Shown: positions 46,455 to 59,700 of the stretch, in pieces
Numbering within the stretch: position 1 is the first letter of the stretch
Layout of the letters: each line of letters opens with the position of its first letter
Assembly (NCBI GenBank): GCA_905195085.1
Contig: CAJJUK010000002.1
Span: forward strand, 1 to 64,000
Reading direction: 5' to 3'
Length of the DNA: 64,000 nucleotides
Origin: an uncultured Christensenella sp.
GTDB lineage: Bacteria > Bacillota > Clostridia > Christensenellales > UBA1242
Program-made: the position numbers and the translations under genes
Notes under the pieces: generated by a model
Told to the model about the DNA's origin: nothing
Databases searched by the model: none
Seen by the model: only the letters and a program-made list of their open reading frames with translations

Positions 46455-47606
46455 TTATTTGTCGCAACCACAGTGGTCATGACCATCATGACAATCACAA
46501 TCATCACCACATTCACAGTCATCATATGTCATGATGTATTTTTCAAGACTTTCGGTCTTATAGAAATTCTCTGGCATATATTCGGTTGTGAAGTAACCTG
46601 CTGGTGCAGTCAAAACTTCTGGGATTCTGTTGACAACTGTTGCACATGTAAGTTCCACAGTTGAAGGTCTTTCAATCACAACTCTTGTGTTTGGTTCTCC
46701 CTCAATTGTCCAATCATTGCAATCAAAGTCAGTTTTGTCATAAACCTTTCCGATGCATTCAGTTTCAAGCACAATTCCTTCCTTTGTTTCTGTTGTAACA
46801 ACAGCACTCATACCAGTGCAAGCGCCTTTTGGAATTGTCATTCCAAGAGTTGAACTTTTGATTGCTTTCTTTGCAATTTGAGGAACGCATTTTTGAGATT
46901 GTCTTTTCACAGTCAAACCAAGTTTACTGCAAAGCCAACCATTGACATTCCACATATAACTTGGAGAATATTTTCCGGATTTGATGATTTTGTTTCTTTC
47001 TTTGTCGCTGATTTCATCAACGGAAGCAACATCTCTTTCAAATTCTTCAACAGAAAGACCAGCACCATGAGCACGAGCAAGCGCAATGCCATAGTCTTCA
47101 ACATTATAACTACTTCTGCCTCTGATTTTGGTGATTTTGTGAGTTGCTCCTGCAAGCACACTGATGAGATTGCCCCAGAACACATCTTGATATCCACTTC
47201 CGCAGATTGTACATTCATTTTCAACTGCAAGATCGTCAATTTGTTTAAACAATTTTGGATTGCTGTTTTGAGGGAAAAATGCTTCTTCACAAGTTGTGAT
47301 TGCATTAACCCCGCATCTTGCACAAGTCAAAAGCGCTTCGCCAACATCAGCAAGCAAACTCATTGTTGTGACGATGACAATGTCAACTTCGTGATTTTGC
47401 AAATATTTTTCAAAATCCTTTGCATTTTGAACCTTAACTTTGTAAGTTTTGTTATCCCCTATGATTTCTCCAATGTCTTTTCCAATGACACTTTCGTCAA
47501 TGTCAAATGCCCCAACAATCTTTGCACCTTTCTCAAAGACATAGCGCATTGTGTAGACACTCATCTTTCCACAGCCATATTGAACAACTTTAATTTTACT
47601 ATTCAT
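46455..47606 (-). CDS. 2,4-diaminopentanoate-dehydrogenase-like NAD(P) enzyme with Cys/His-rich tail
   Basis: A 383-residue oxidoreductase of the dihydrodipicolinate-reductase-like fold. The NAD(P) motif is VVQYGCGKMSVYTMRYVFEKG near residue 7-27, with GAFDIDESVIGKDIGEI, then a C-terminal domain with VEDYGIALARAHGAGLSVEEF. In Clostridia such enzymes (Ord, 2,4-diaminopentanoate dehydrogenase) act in ornithine fermentation, but none of the other ornithine genes is in the window. The last 22 residues are Cys-Glu/Asp-His rich (DDCECGDDCDCHDGHDHCG), with seven Cys and three His, a likely metal-binding tail that is not part of the fold. The start follows GGGAGG. Confidence 0.82.
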   Translation of the reverse strand: MNSKIKVVQYGCGKMSVYTMRYVFEKGAKIVGAFDIDESVIGKDIGEIIGDNKTYKVKVQNAKDFEKYLQNHEVDIVIVTTMSLLADVGEALLTCARCGVNAITTCEEAFFPQNSNPKLFKQIDDLAVENECTICGSGYQDVFWGNLISVLAGATHKITKIRGRSSYNVEDYGIALARAHGAGLSVEEFERDVASVDEISDKERNKIIKSGKYSPSYMWNVNGWLCSKLGLTVKRQSQKCVPQIAKKAIKSSTLGMTIPKGACTGMSAVVTTETKEGIVLETECIGKVYDKTDFDCNDWTIEGEPNTRVVIERPSTVELTCATVVNRIPEVLTAPAGYFTTEYMPENFYKTESLEKYIMTYDDCECGDDCDCHDGHDHCGCDK

Positions 47607-47730
47607 AAATCCTCCCTTTTATGTAGTTATGAAAATTCTGTTCAAATTTTCAATACTAGTTTATAATATTTTGGTTAAAATTCAAAATAAAAATTCGCAA
47701 AAATTTTAACTTGCAAAAATATTTTTCAAC

Positions 47731-47763
47731 AAAAAAAGAGAGCTGATTAAGCTCTCTTTTTTT
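47731..47763. terminator. terminator of the giant repeat-protein gene
   Basis: AAGAGAGCT (47736-47744) / AGCTCTCTT (47750-47758) with loop GATTA; A7 precedes and T7 follows, so it can act in both directions. Confidence 0.9.
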
Positions 47764-50700
47764 CTATTGTTTACTCATAATCTTCTGTTTTTCTTTACGT
47801 CTTCTTCTGATAATCAACAAGATGATTATTATCAAAATCAGCAGGATTAACAATCCAATTATGATGTAAATCCACCACATGCTTGTTTCTTGTTCTTCCC
47901 AAACTGCATACAAGTTCAGGTCGTTATCAAAATCAACTGTGATTTCTGCACCGTCGAAGTAAACAATATCTCCATTTTCACTCAATGCCCAACCAAGGAA
48001 CTTCATGTTGCCATTCTTGAATGTGTTTTCTCTCAATCGAATTGTTGAGTTGTAGTAAGCCTGCATCTCAATAACTTCACTTGTTCCGTTGTTTGGATTG
48101 AATCTGATTGTGATTTGTTTTGTGATTGCGACTGCTTTCAAAGTAAAGTCCTCGCCTCTCACGTCAAACAGATATCCACGAGATTGATTTGAATTGTTTT
48201 CAGGTGTCTTGTTGTCGTTCAAAACCCAACCATACAATTCATATCCAGGTTCAAGTTCAACACTCAAACTCAATCTCTTTGTGTATTTAGATTGATATGT
48301 GTAAACCATACCGGCTGGATCATATCCTATAAGTTCAAGATCATCAGAACTGTTGTAACCTTCAACAGTAACTGACTTGATTCCGCTTGAATATGAAACT
48401 GTGAATGTCACAGATTTAAGGTTGTAGTAAAGTTGAACAACAGTTGAACCGTCACCAATGATTGTGTATCCACTGTCACCGTTTCCATTATGAGAATATT
48501 CAAAACCATCTTCTGATTTGAGCAAGCTTTCAATGTCAATAACACTTTCTGTCACACCTGTGAATTCTTCTGAATACTTCATTTCATAGCCTTCATCAAG
48601 CACTTCAAAATAGTGTTCAACTTTGTAAGTTGCTTCTCCAACATCTGAAACAACAACAAGTTCAATGTCAACTTCTTTGTCAAGAATGAAAGTATATTCT
48701 TCTTCTTTGATTTGTTGTCCATCAATCAACCAGTGATCAAATTTATATCCAGGTTTTGCTGTCGCTGTGACAGTAACTTCAGAACCATAAGCATAAGAAC
48801 CTTGTCCTGAAACTGAAGCGATTTGATCTTCGTCATAGTCAATTGAAACATTGATCATTTTTCTCATATAGTAGAACTTGAACACTGTTGAACCATCGCC
48901 AGCAATGTAAGCAAAATCAGTTGCATCTTCGCCTGCGATTGTGACTGTGTAATAAGCATAGTCAAATCCAGTGAACACTCCGTCTTCATATCCTGGCAAG
49001 TCATCAACATTGTCAACAAAGTCAGTTTTGATTGTCTCAGGAGCAAAATATTGATGGGTTTTTCCTCTTCTTGTCACTTCAAATGCTTTCTCAAACACAG
49101 TTTGTGACGAGCCTTCAATCAATTGTTCTTTGTAGTATTCCAACTTATATTCTGTATTGTCATTTGCAATGATTGTAATCTTGACTGTGATATCCTCTGT
49201 GCCCATCACATAGGTGAGTTTTGTTCCATCAACATTGTCAATTTGCAATTTGTTATTAACTTCAAATCCACCAAATGTGAAACCGCTTGAAATATCAAAT
49301 GAGATTTCAATTGTTTGTCCGTAAGCAACACTGTAGGTGTTTCCTTCAATGATTGTTGCATCAACTCCATTGACAAGAACTTTATATGATTCTGAAATCA
49401 AACCGTTCATTTCATCTTCAAATGTGACAGTCATCTTGAATGGAAGTCTGTCATAGTAGATGTAAACAATTGTGCTTCCATCACCTGCGATAGCAACATC
49501 TCCATTGTCAACAGAACTGTAGTTAACCTTGAATCCAGCAACTTCAACAGAGCCAAATCCGATGTCATCTCTCGTGAGAATATGATCTGTTTCTCCAGTC
49601 TTAGGAACACTTGGATAATTTGAGTCTTCTTCATAGTTTGCTCCAAGGTCGGTCGTCTGGAACATATAAACAACTGAGTAAGCAGTATCTTTGTTTGTTT
49701 CAGGCATAACTTTGAGAACGAAGTCTTTGCTTGGAATCTTCAAAACAACTGTGTAATCCTTTGTTCCGAGAGAATTGCCAAGTTCTGTCACATCAAATTC
49801 AACATCTTCAATAGGTTGACCTTCATCATCAACAATGGCAAATCCTGCATCTTTATCCAAAGAATAGCCTTTGTTCAATGTAAACTTAAGGATAACTTCT
49901 TCTTCAAACAGATATCTTCCATCGGTTGCTTCTGTTGTGATTGCTTTTTCGTTTTCAACACTCAAGTCAACATAGTAATAATTTCTTGTGTAATAAAGTT
50001 TAACGATTGTAGAGCCATCACCAGCAATGGTATTTCCGTTTTCAAATGATGTCATTGAATATGTGAAGCCATTGAAATCATAAGATTCATTTCCTTCAAC
50101 CAAAGTCTTGACAGCATCTTCATCAATCTCGGTTCCTGTTTCTCCAGTTGAATAGGTTATATATGTTGGAGTTTCATCATATCCAAGTTCAAGATTTTGC
50201 TTGAACACTTGAATTGTGTATCTTGTATCCTTGTTTGCAACAGCAACAGTGTTAACTGTGATGTCTCCAGCAAGTTGTTCTCCATCTTTTTGACCTTTCA
50301 TGTAGAGAGAAACTCCGTCAGATTCCAAAGCTGCTCCCTCAACTGATGCCAACAAGTCAATTTCAAAGTAACCATTTCCATAGCCCGCAGCTTCTTGCAA
50401 ACTCATTGTCACTTTGTCTTCGTACTTGACATTGTAAATCACAAAATCTTCAGCATTTGTATCAATTGAATGAGAACCAGTTGAAGTTTCGATTGAAACT
50501 GATTCAATGTTTTCACCCTTATTGATTGTGAGTTTGTATGATTGTCTTGCATAGTAAACCAAAACCATTGATGTTCCATTTCCAGAAATCACTTGACTGT
50601 CTTCTGCGTGAGCAGTGTCATATGCAAAACCTGTGATGTTTTCATATTCTGTTCCAACAATGAATTCGTCATAAGCGATACGGCTTGTCACTGTGCTTTC

Positions 50701-53700
50701 TGTTTCGATTTGATTGTCACTTATGTCAACATAGTTACCTTCTGTTGCGCCATAGTTGCCATTAAGTGTTTCAAGAAGAATTCTGATCTTGAATGTTGTC
50801 ATGCCTTTGCCCCAAATTGCATAAAGCACAACTTCTTTATCTTCAACAAGTGTAAGATTTGAAACAGATGGAGTGTCGCTTATTCCGCAACGAATTTCTT
50901 GTCTTTCACCTTCATCGTCCAAATAATACCAACCAGCGAATTCATAACCAGCATTGACCCAACCAAGAGTGTTGAATGCAGGCAATGCGTATTCTTTTCC
51001 ATATTCCATCTCGCCAAGATCTTTTGTTATGTCGCCATCTTCTTCCATTGAGAGTGTCACTGTGTATTTCAATGGTTCCCAATAAGCGTAGACTACAATT
51101 TCATTGTTTGCAACAGTGTCTCCAGCAAGATTGAATGCGTAATACTTACCTTCGCTTGTTACATAGTAAATTCCAGCACTTTGAATTTCGTCTTTGTTTG
51201 TAACTTCAATTGTTGTGTTTTCTTCAACAGAAGTTGACCAACCCACGAATGAGAATCCTTTCTTTGTGAAATCTGAATGATCATCCAACTCGACAAGTTC
51301 ATCATAAGAAACTTCTTTATCTTCAATGGTTCCTTCTCCACCATTGTTGTTGTATTTGATTGTATATTTGTTTGCTTCCCAAACGCCATACAAATCAAGG
51401 CCTTCTGTTCTGTCATAAACCGCAATAGTGTCATTGAGTTCGTAAACCACTTCTTCACTTTCTGCACTTGTTGCCCAACCCAAAAGTGTGTAACCAGTTT
51501 CAACAAACATTTCTGCAAGTTTAACATTTTCTTCCAAATATGTCACATATTGAGTTGTTGTGTCTTCACCCTTCAAATTCTTATGGTATGTGATGACATA
51601 GGTCTCATTTTCAATTTCAACCTTGATGTTGAGTGCATATTCAGGCATTGTATATGAAATGTAACCCTGTTCATCAGCATCTTCTGATGTGTAAACTCTG
51701 TACAAGTCATCAGCAGTGATTGTGATTTGTTTGAATGTGTAACCAGCAACAGTTGCAACCTTAATCTTGAAGTTTGCTGTGTATTGAACAGAAACTGAAG
51801 AACCATTTGAAACATTGGCTGTCTTGTCTTCGCCATCTGTTGAATTGTAGATGAATTCAACATTGTCAATTCCAACAAAGACTTCTCCATCTTCATTTGT
51901 CATGTCAAACACAACATTGAATGATGCCAAGTTGTATTCAACATTAACAACTGTTGAACCGTCTCCAGCAATAACTGGTTCAGATTCTCTGATTCTGTTA
52001 TATACATAACCTTCTCTTGTGATTTCAACTTGTGCAAAACCTTCTTGAACCATTTCATCAGTGATTGCTGAATTTGTATAGCCTTGAAGTTCGGCACTTC
52101 CAACCAAATCATAAGTTCCGTCAATCTTTTGAGCATAGTAGTTCACAGTGTATTTTGTGTCAGGATTTGCTTCCCAGTTTGCAACTGCTTCCAAATCTTT
52201 TACAAAGTTATATGTGAACAATTCTTCATCATTCAAAGTCAAAACTGTTTCATCATCAACTGTGATTGTCCAGTTCTTGAATGTGTATCCCTGAAGTTCA
52301 AACTTAACAGGTGTCAAGTTTGAAGATGTAAGATATGTGAATTCTTGAGTGTAAGTGTCTTTTTCTTGCATGTCTGATTCATCAACAAATGTTCCGCCAT
52401 TACCCTTGAATGTGAGCGTGTATGTCTTTGGTGTTGTCAAAACATTGATGCTGATGTCAGAGATTGGCATCTCAAACTCGCCACTTGTAACATCAGTTCC
52501 AGTCAAACTCTCTTCTTCGTAACCAGCAAAATCATATCCTGCGTTGAGAGTGTAATCAAGTGTCACTGTTGCACCATGTTTAACTTTTGCAGTAAACACT
52601 GAAGTTCCCAAGTTTTCTTCTCTGATGTAGTCAGATTCAGCAGTGATTACAGAGATACCTGCATCGAAGTTAACTGTCATTGTGTACCAAACTCTTGTGT
52701 AGTAAACTTTCAAAACAAGAGCATCGTCTGGCAAAATGTTTCCACTGAGAACATTGTTTTCATTGTCGGCATCAAACTCATAACCAAGTTTTTCAATTTC
52801 TTCATATTCAACAAAATCATCAGTTTTTCCTGTGTATGTCTTTGTCAAACTTGAATCAATTTCAAATTGTCCGTCAAGAGTTTCGAAATAATACTCAATT
52901 GTATAGTCATTGTCTTCTGCTGACCAAACTGCCCAAAGTTCAACATTTTCATAGAAGTTGAATGCTGGGAATTCCAAATCATTCAGATCTTCAAATTCAT
53001 ATTGAAGAACTTGTGCTTCAGCATTTTCTTTAGAGTTTGCCCAACCAAGGAATTCATATCCTGGTTTGCTCCATGTCAATGTGTTTGCATGCTTAATTGT
53101 GTAAGCAGTGTTATAAACAACATATTCACTTGTCTTTTCTTCATCTTCATCATTAAGGTTTCTGTGATAGATGATTTGATATGTGTTTGCAGAAGATGAT
53201 GTTGTGATTGTGATGTTGTATGCTGGCATCTTGTCAACAACATACATTTCTTTTTCTTCATCATAAACAAGTCCCAAAACTTTTGTGTCACCATAATAAT
53301 ATCCATCTTCGCCTGCAGTCAATGTCCACTTTGTTCCTTCGCCGAGGCTTACAGAACCTTGAGTATATTCTGCTTCAACGGTGAATGATTTGAATGAATA
53401 TCCATTGAACATTTCAAGATTGATATCAAATGGAGTTTCAAAGTAAACTTGATAATCTCCTTCAATTGCTGTGATTGAATCTTCAATTGTTTCAACAGGA
53501 GTGAATGTTCTGACTCCTTCAGATGAAACCATTGTAAGTTTGTAAGGAAGTCTTGCATATTTGATGTAGATTGTTGTTGTATAGCCTTCTTCTGTGTCGT
53601 TGCCATATTTGATTGTAACAGTTTCACTTCCGTCTTGATCTTCAAATGCTGAATATACAAAACCTTCATAACTGTTAATCAAACCAAGTCCGTTCAAATA

Positions 53701-56700
53701 GCCATAGTTAACTGCAATGTCGGTTGTTCCGTTTTCAACAAGTTTTTCATCAACATCTGTGTAACCTGTTCCAACCAAATCTTTTGTTTGGTAAACAACC
53801 TTAAATCTTGTGTCATTTCTTGGAGTTGATGTCAAAACAACAGTTGTGTTTCCATGGAATGTAAATTCATAATATTCTCCAGTTCCAACAACACTTTCTC
53901 CAACCTTAAATCCAGCAAAGTCATAACCGCCCTTGACAACAGTTGATGTTCCTTCCTCATCAGTGTAGGTGTAGTAAATCCTAACTGTGCTGTCATAGTC
54001 AATCAACATCTTGTCTTCAAGAACAATCTTTTCGCCATTTACAGTCACAACAGCTTTGCTGATGTCGATACCTGCGTCACCTTCCAAAGTCAAATCATAT
54101 CCAATTGGACGCCATACTGCGTAAAGGTCAACATTTTCACTGTAAGTTGTCATCACGAATGTTGCTTCTTCAGCATAGTCATAAATTCTCTTGTCAGCAT
54201 CTTCTTCGCTGAGAGCCCAACCTCTGAATGTGTAACCTTCATTTGAGAACAAGTTTGCAGTGAGTGTAACCTCTGCTCTGTAAACAACTTCTGCACCAGA
54301 TTGTGTGTAAACATCCAATCCATCGGCTGTCATTCCACCATTTCCATGGAATGTGATTGTGTATGGTTTAGGATCGGTTGTTGCTGTAACTTCAGCATCT
54401 CCAGCAATCATTGTAAACTTGTTATCTGTGATTGTTTCAATTTCATCACTTACATATCCAGCAAAGTCATAACCATTGTCAGAGATTGTGTGGTTGAGAA
54501 CAACTGTTGCTTCGTATCTTACGCTGTAGGTTCCATCTTCATTATCCCTGATGTAGAATCCTTCTTCAGTTGATTGTTCTTCAGTTGTTGCAGTGAATTC
54601 TCCCACACCGTCTTCAACGCTCAAAGTCAATGTGAAGTAATCTCTTTCATACTTAACAGTCACAACTGTGCTTCCATCTGCAGCGATTGTTGCAAGTTCA
54701 ACTGCTTCAAACTTGTATCCAGCAATTGTTGGATATGCCCCACCTGTCAAAGCAACAATCATTTCTTCTGTGATTTGAGTGTCAGTTGTTCCTTGACTTG
54801 TGATTGATTCTTGCAAATCTGTTCTAAGTTCATAGGTCTGTCCATCAAGACTTTCAAACCTATATTCAACAGTAAACTTAGTGTCAGTTTTTGCTGTCCA
54901 CTTAGCAAACAACGTTGTGTTTTCCGTGATCTTAACAATCATTTCTTCTGTGATTAAATCAGCATCATTGAGGTCAGCTGTCAAATACCAACCAGCAAAG
55001 TCATAGCCTTGACGTGTTGGTGTTGGAAGTCCAACTGTCAAATTGTCAGAGCCTTCAACCTCAACATAAGCATCAGCATATGTGCTGTCATAAACAACCT
55101 TGACTGTTGTGTATTCAATTGATGCTCTTGAAGAACCTTCCGCATCATTAAGATTGAATGTCAAATCATAGACATTTGCATTATAGATAACATGATATGT
55201 CTTTCCATCAACTGAATCCATTGTGTCTTTGATTTCTTTTTGATCAGGTGTGTAACCTTCAATATCTGGAGAAGCCACGGTGAATTCAGATCCATAAAGA
55301 ACTTCTTCGGTGTAAGTCTTGTAAGCTTCGTCCCCATTTGCATATTGATAAGTAATTGTCAATGTGTAGCGGTTTGTTGACCACTTAGCTTGCAATGTGA
55401 CATTGCCATAAACACCCTTGCTGATTGTGTTGTCTGTCAAAGTTGAAAGCGCAATATCTCCATCAACTTTTTCTGCCCAGTTTCCAGAGATTTCACTGAA
55501 TGAATATCCAATGAGTGTGTGTCCAACTTTTGTCAACATATCTCCAGCAATCAAAACAATATCATCTTCAATTGTGAAGGTTGTCTTGTATGTTCCATCA
55601 TCTTCCAATTGAAGTGAAGAATCAAATGTTCCATCATTTGGAAGATATGTGATTGTGTATTCTGTTGCGGTCCATTTTGCTGTCAATACAACAACTTTTC
55701 CATCAGTTGCAGTCAAATTCTTAACTGTCTCTTCGTCTGCCAAGTCGTGATTTGTGCCTGCATCATCTTGATATGTCCAACCTGCAAAATCATATCCAGT
55801 CTTTGTGAATGTAGATTTTGTCAACTTAACTTCAGTGTCATAGTTGACACCTTCCATTGTTGCCATTTCTCCGCTTCCGCCATTGTTTGCAAAAGCAATG
55901 CTGTATGTGATTGGTGTCCAAACTGCATAAAGCACAACACTTCCATCAACATCAGTTGTCAATCTGTTTACTGTGTCGCCTGCTCTAAGCAAAATTCCAG
56001 AGCCATCGGCACTTCTTGACCAACCAACAAACTTGTAACCTGTCACAGCAAATTCCAAACCAGTTGCACTTGCATCTTTAATCAAGATATCTGCTGTGTA
56101 TCCATAAGTTTCTGGATCTGATGTCTTGTCAGTGACATCACTTGTCACAGATGAGTAGTTTGAATTGTAGGTCAATGTGTATTGGTTTTCAAGCCATACT
56201 GCATAGAGTGTGACCGTCTTGCCATTTGTTGCAGTCAAATTCTTGGCTTTTGTTGTGTCTTTGCTGATTGTTTTGATTGTTGTGTCATCAGCTTCATAAG
56301 TCCAACCATTGAATGTGTATCCTGTGAATGTGAATTGATTTTCGTTCAAATCAAATTCTTGATCATAAACAATGTCTGTGTGACCGGTCATCACTCCGTC
56401 ACCGCCATTTGAATTGTATTCAACATTATACTTGATTGGTGTCCAAACTGCGTAGAGTTCAAGATCTCCAATGATTGAATAAACAAATTCTTGTTCGTCT
56501 GTGTATTCAACCTCTCCCTCAGGATCTGTTGACCAGCCTTGGAAGATGTATCCTTCACGAGTGAAGATGTTCTTTGTCAAGACAACACTTCTGTTATAGA
56601 CAACATCTTGTGTGATTTCAGTGATTGTTTCCGTAACAGCATCAGTATCTTCAGTTCCCTCTGTCACAACCTTGATGTATTGTCCACCATTTCCATAGAA

Positions 56701-59700
56701 TGTGATGATGTATGGATTGTTTGTTGCGGTTGCAGAGATGTTGAAGTCAGTTGTATCTGCGATGATATAGTATGTGCCAGCATCTTCTTGCACACCACCG
56801 GTCCAGCCTGCAAAACTGTAACCTGTTTCATCATTAACTTTTGTAAGTTCATAGGTCAAAATGACCTTTGCACCATATTTAACTGAGAATGTTCCAGCTG
56901 ATGTAAATTCTTTTGTGAATGCATAAGCACCATCTTCTTCGCTGACAGTTGCAACAACTTTTGCAATACCTTCTGTCATAGAAACGTTCACATCAATTGA
57001 ATTTCTCAGATAGTAAACATCAAGAACTGTGCTTCCATCTCCATTGATGATCACTCCACTTGCAAATGTAGAGTAAGTAAATCCTGGAATTTCTCTCAAG
57101 TTCAAGTTGTCAACACTTTCAATTTCTTCGTCAGTGTAACCTTGTTTTGTTTCGTCATATTGACTGTCATAAACATAATCATTTTCAAAGTCGCTTCCAC
57201 CACTGCTGCTCATCTTTTCCAAATGATAGTGAACAGTGAAATCAACTTGCATTGTGGTTGCATTGATATAAATTGTAAGGTTTTCATCTGGCATTTCTGC
57301 AATAACAAATCCAGTTTCTTCATCTCCTGTCACATAAGCAGATGACCAACTTTCAAATTCAAATCCATCTCTGATGTCATAAATCAATCTAACTTCTGCA
57401 CCATAACGAACTGAATATTGTTTTTCGTTTTCTGGCACATCTTCTGTGATTTCAACAACATAGAAGTCATCTTTTTCTGCAGTAAGACTTGAAATACCTT
57501 TTGTTGTTTGCAATGTCAATGTGTAGCTGTTTCTTGAGTAGTAAACATTAACAATTGTTGTGTTGTTTTCTGGTTTAACAGTGATTCCTGTTTCCATTCT
57601 ATCGTATGTAAATCCGTCAAACTCAACCAATTTTTCGGAAATCATATCATAAGTGATTTCTGTGTCAACATTTGCTGAAAGAATTGCATCAGCCACATCA
57701 GGATCTGTTTCATAACCTGTTCCATCCAACTTTTCAAAATTGTATCTGATGTTGTATTCAAATGGCAATGCTGTCACAGTCACAACAAATGTCATGTTTG
57801 AATCGATTTCAAATTCATATGGCAAATCTTCAGAAGTCAAAACTCCGTCTTGTCCATATGTGATTTGGTCAAGTACATATCCGTCAGAAACTTCAACAGA
57901 AACTGACACAGTTGCACCAAATTTGTATTCTCCGTCACCTGTGACTGACTTAACTCCAAGTCTTGGTGTCACGAAGTCAACAGTGTAGATTTCTCTTGTG
58001 TAATACAATCTCAAAACAAGTGAAGAATCTCCAGCAACAACACCGCTCAAAAGTGTGTTTTCATGGTTTAGATTGATTTCGAATCCTTCAATTGTCAGTT
58101 GTTCGATTTCAACTTCTGTTCCTGTGACACTGTCAATGAATTTGCTTCGAGTTGAATCAAGTGTGTATTCATCATTGTCAACATTTTCGAGATAGTATTC
58201 AACTTTATATTGTGCTGCGCCAACTGACCAAATTGCATAAACAACAACTTCGCCATTATCTTCGCTTGTCAGGTTGAACACATAATACTTGCCTTCAAAC
58301 AAGTAGATTCCACCTTCTTTGCCTTCTCCAATCAGATAAGCAGTAAGGTTTTCATATTCTCCAATGTCTGCAACACTTTCAAAGTCAGCAGACGTTCCAT
58401 TTGTAGTTGACCAACCAACAAAGTTGTATCCTGCTCTGTTTGTTGTTCCAACAATCTCAACTGCTTGGTCATAGACTGCAGGCAAGTTTTCAACTGCAGA
58501 ACCAAGGTTTGTCTCAAATGTCACAACATAGTCGTTTGGTGTCCAAACAGCCTTCATTGTAACTTCGCCATTGTCAACATCAGTCAAGTTTCTAACTGAA
58601 GCGCCAAGAGCATAACTTGTGTCATCATATGACCAGCCAGTAAGTGTGTAACCTTCTCTGCTGAAACCTTCGCCATTGCTCAAGTTAACATCTTCACCAT
58701 AAGCAACACTTTCAGATGCAATCATACCTTCTCCACCATTAGGATCATAGTGGATTGTGTATTGATTTGCTTCAACGTTGGCACGAATTGTCACATCACC
58801 AGCAGTTTCATATTTATAATCAAATGTTTCTACTGTTGATTCAATTTCATCTTCAACTGTCCAGTTGCTGAAATGATATCCAGCATATACTGAAGCTGTC
58901 AATCTTACTCTTGTGTCAAATACAACTGTATATTGATTTGCAATTCCTTCAACAGGAGTTGCTCCAAGAACTATGATGTCCAATTGTTCCAAATTCTTAT
59001 CAACCGTAAGTGTGAATGTCTTTGGAGTCCAAATTGCATAAACTGTGGTTGCAGTTGTTGTGTCACACATTTCACTGCTCAAAATTTCATCAGTTCCGTC
59101 AAGATTTGAAGAGAATTTAACAAAATCATAACCATCTCTTGTCACACTCAAAAGGTTTGCAAATTCAACATAATCTGTGCCCGTTTGAGATGTGTAGAGA
59201 ATTGAATAGTCGCTGTCGTATGTTGCATAGAGTGTCAAAACTCCCTTATTGATCAAATCTTTCAAAGCAACATCTTCGTTTGTTGTCACATCAAATGTTG
59301 CTGTGGTTGAACCATTGTTGAAGTTCACATCATTCAAATTGAAGTTCACTGCATAGCGTCTTGCTTGCCATTGAGCCGTCAATGTGTCATCTCCAACACC
59401 ATAAGTGTATGTGTATCCAGTGTCAGTTTCAACCAAATTGCCATGGAAATCTGCACTCTTGCTCCAACCTGTGAATGTGTATCCTTCTCTTGAAGGAGTC
59501 AAAACTGCATAAGTGCTTGCGTAGTTTTGTGTAACTTCAAACAAATCAGCACTTCCATTATACAAACCACCTGCTGGGTCAATTGTCAAAGTGAATGTCC
59601 TGATTGTTGCTTGAGCGGTAAGAGTTGCATTTCCAAGTCCCATTGTCACTGTTTGACTTAATTCACTTGCATCAAATCCAGTTGGTTCAGTTCCTGAAAC

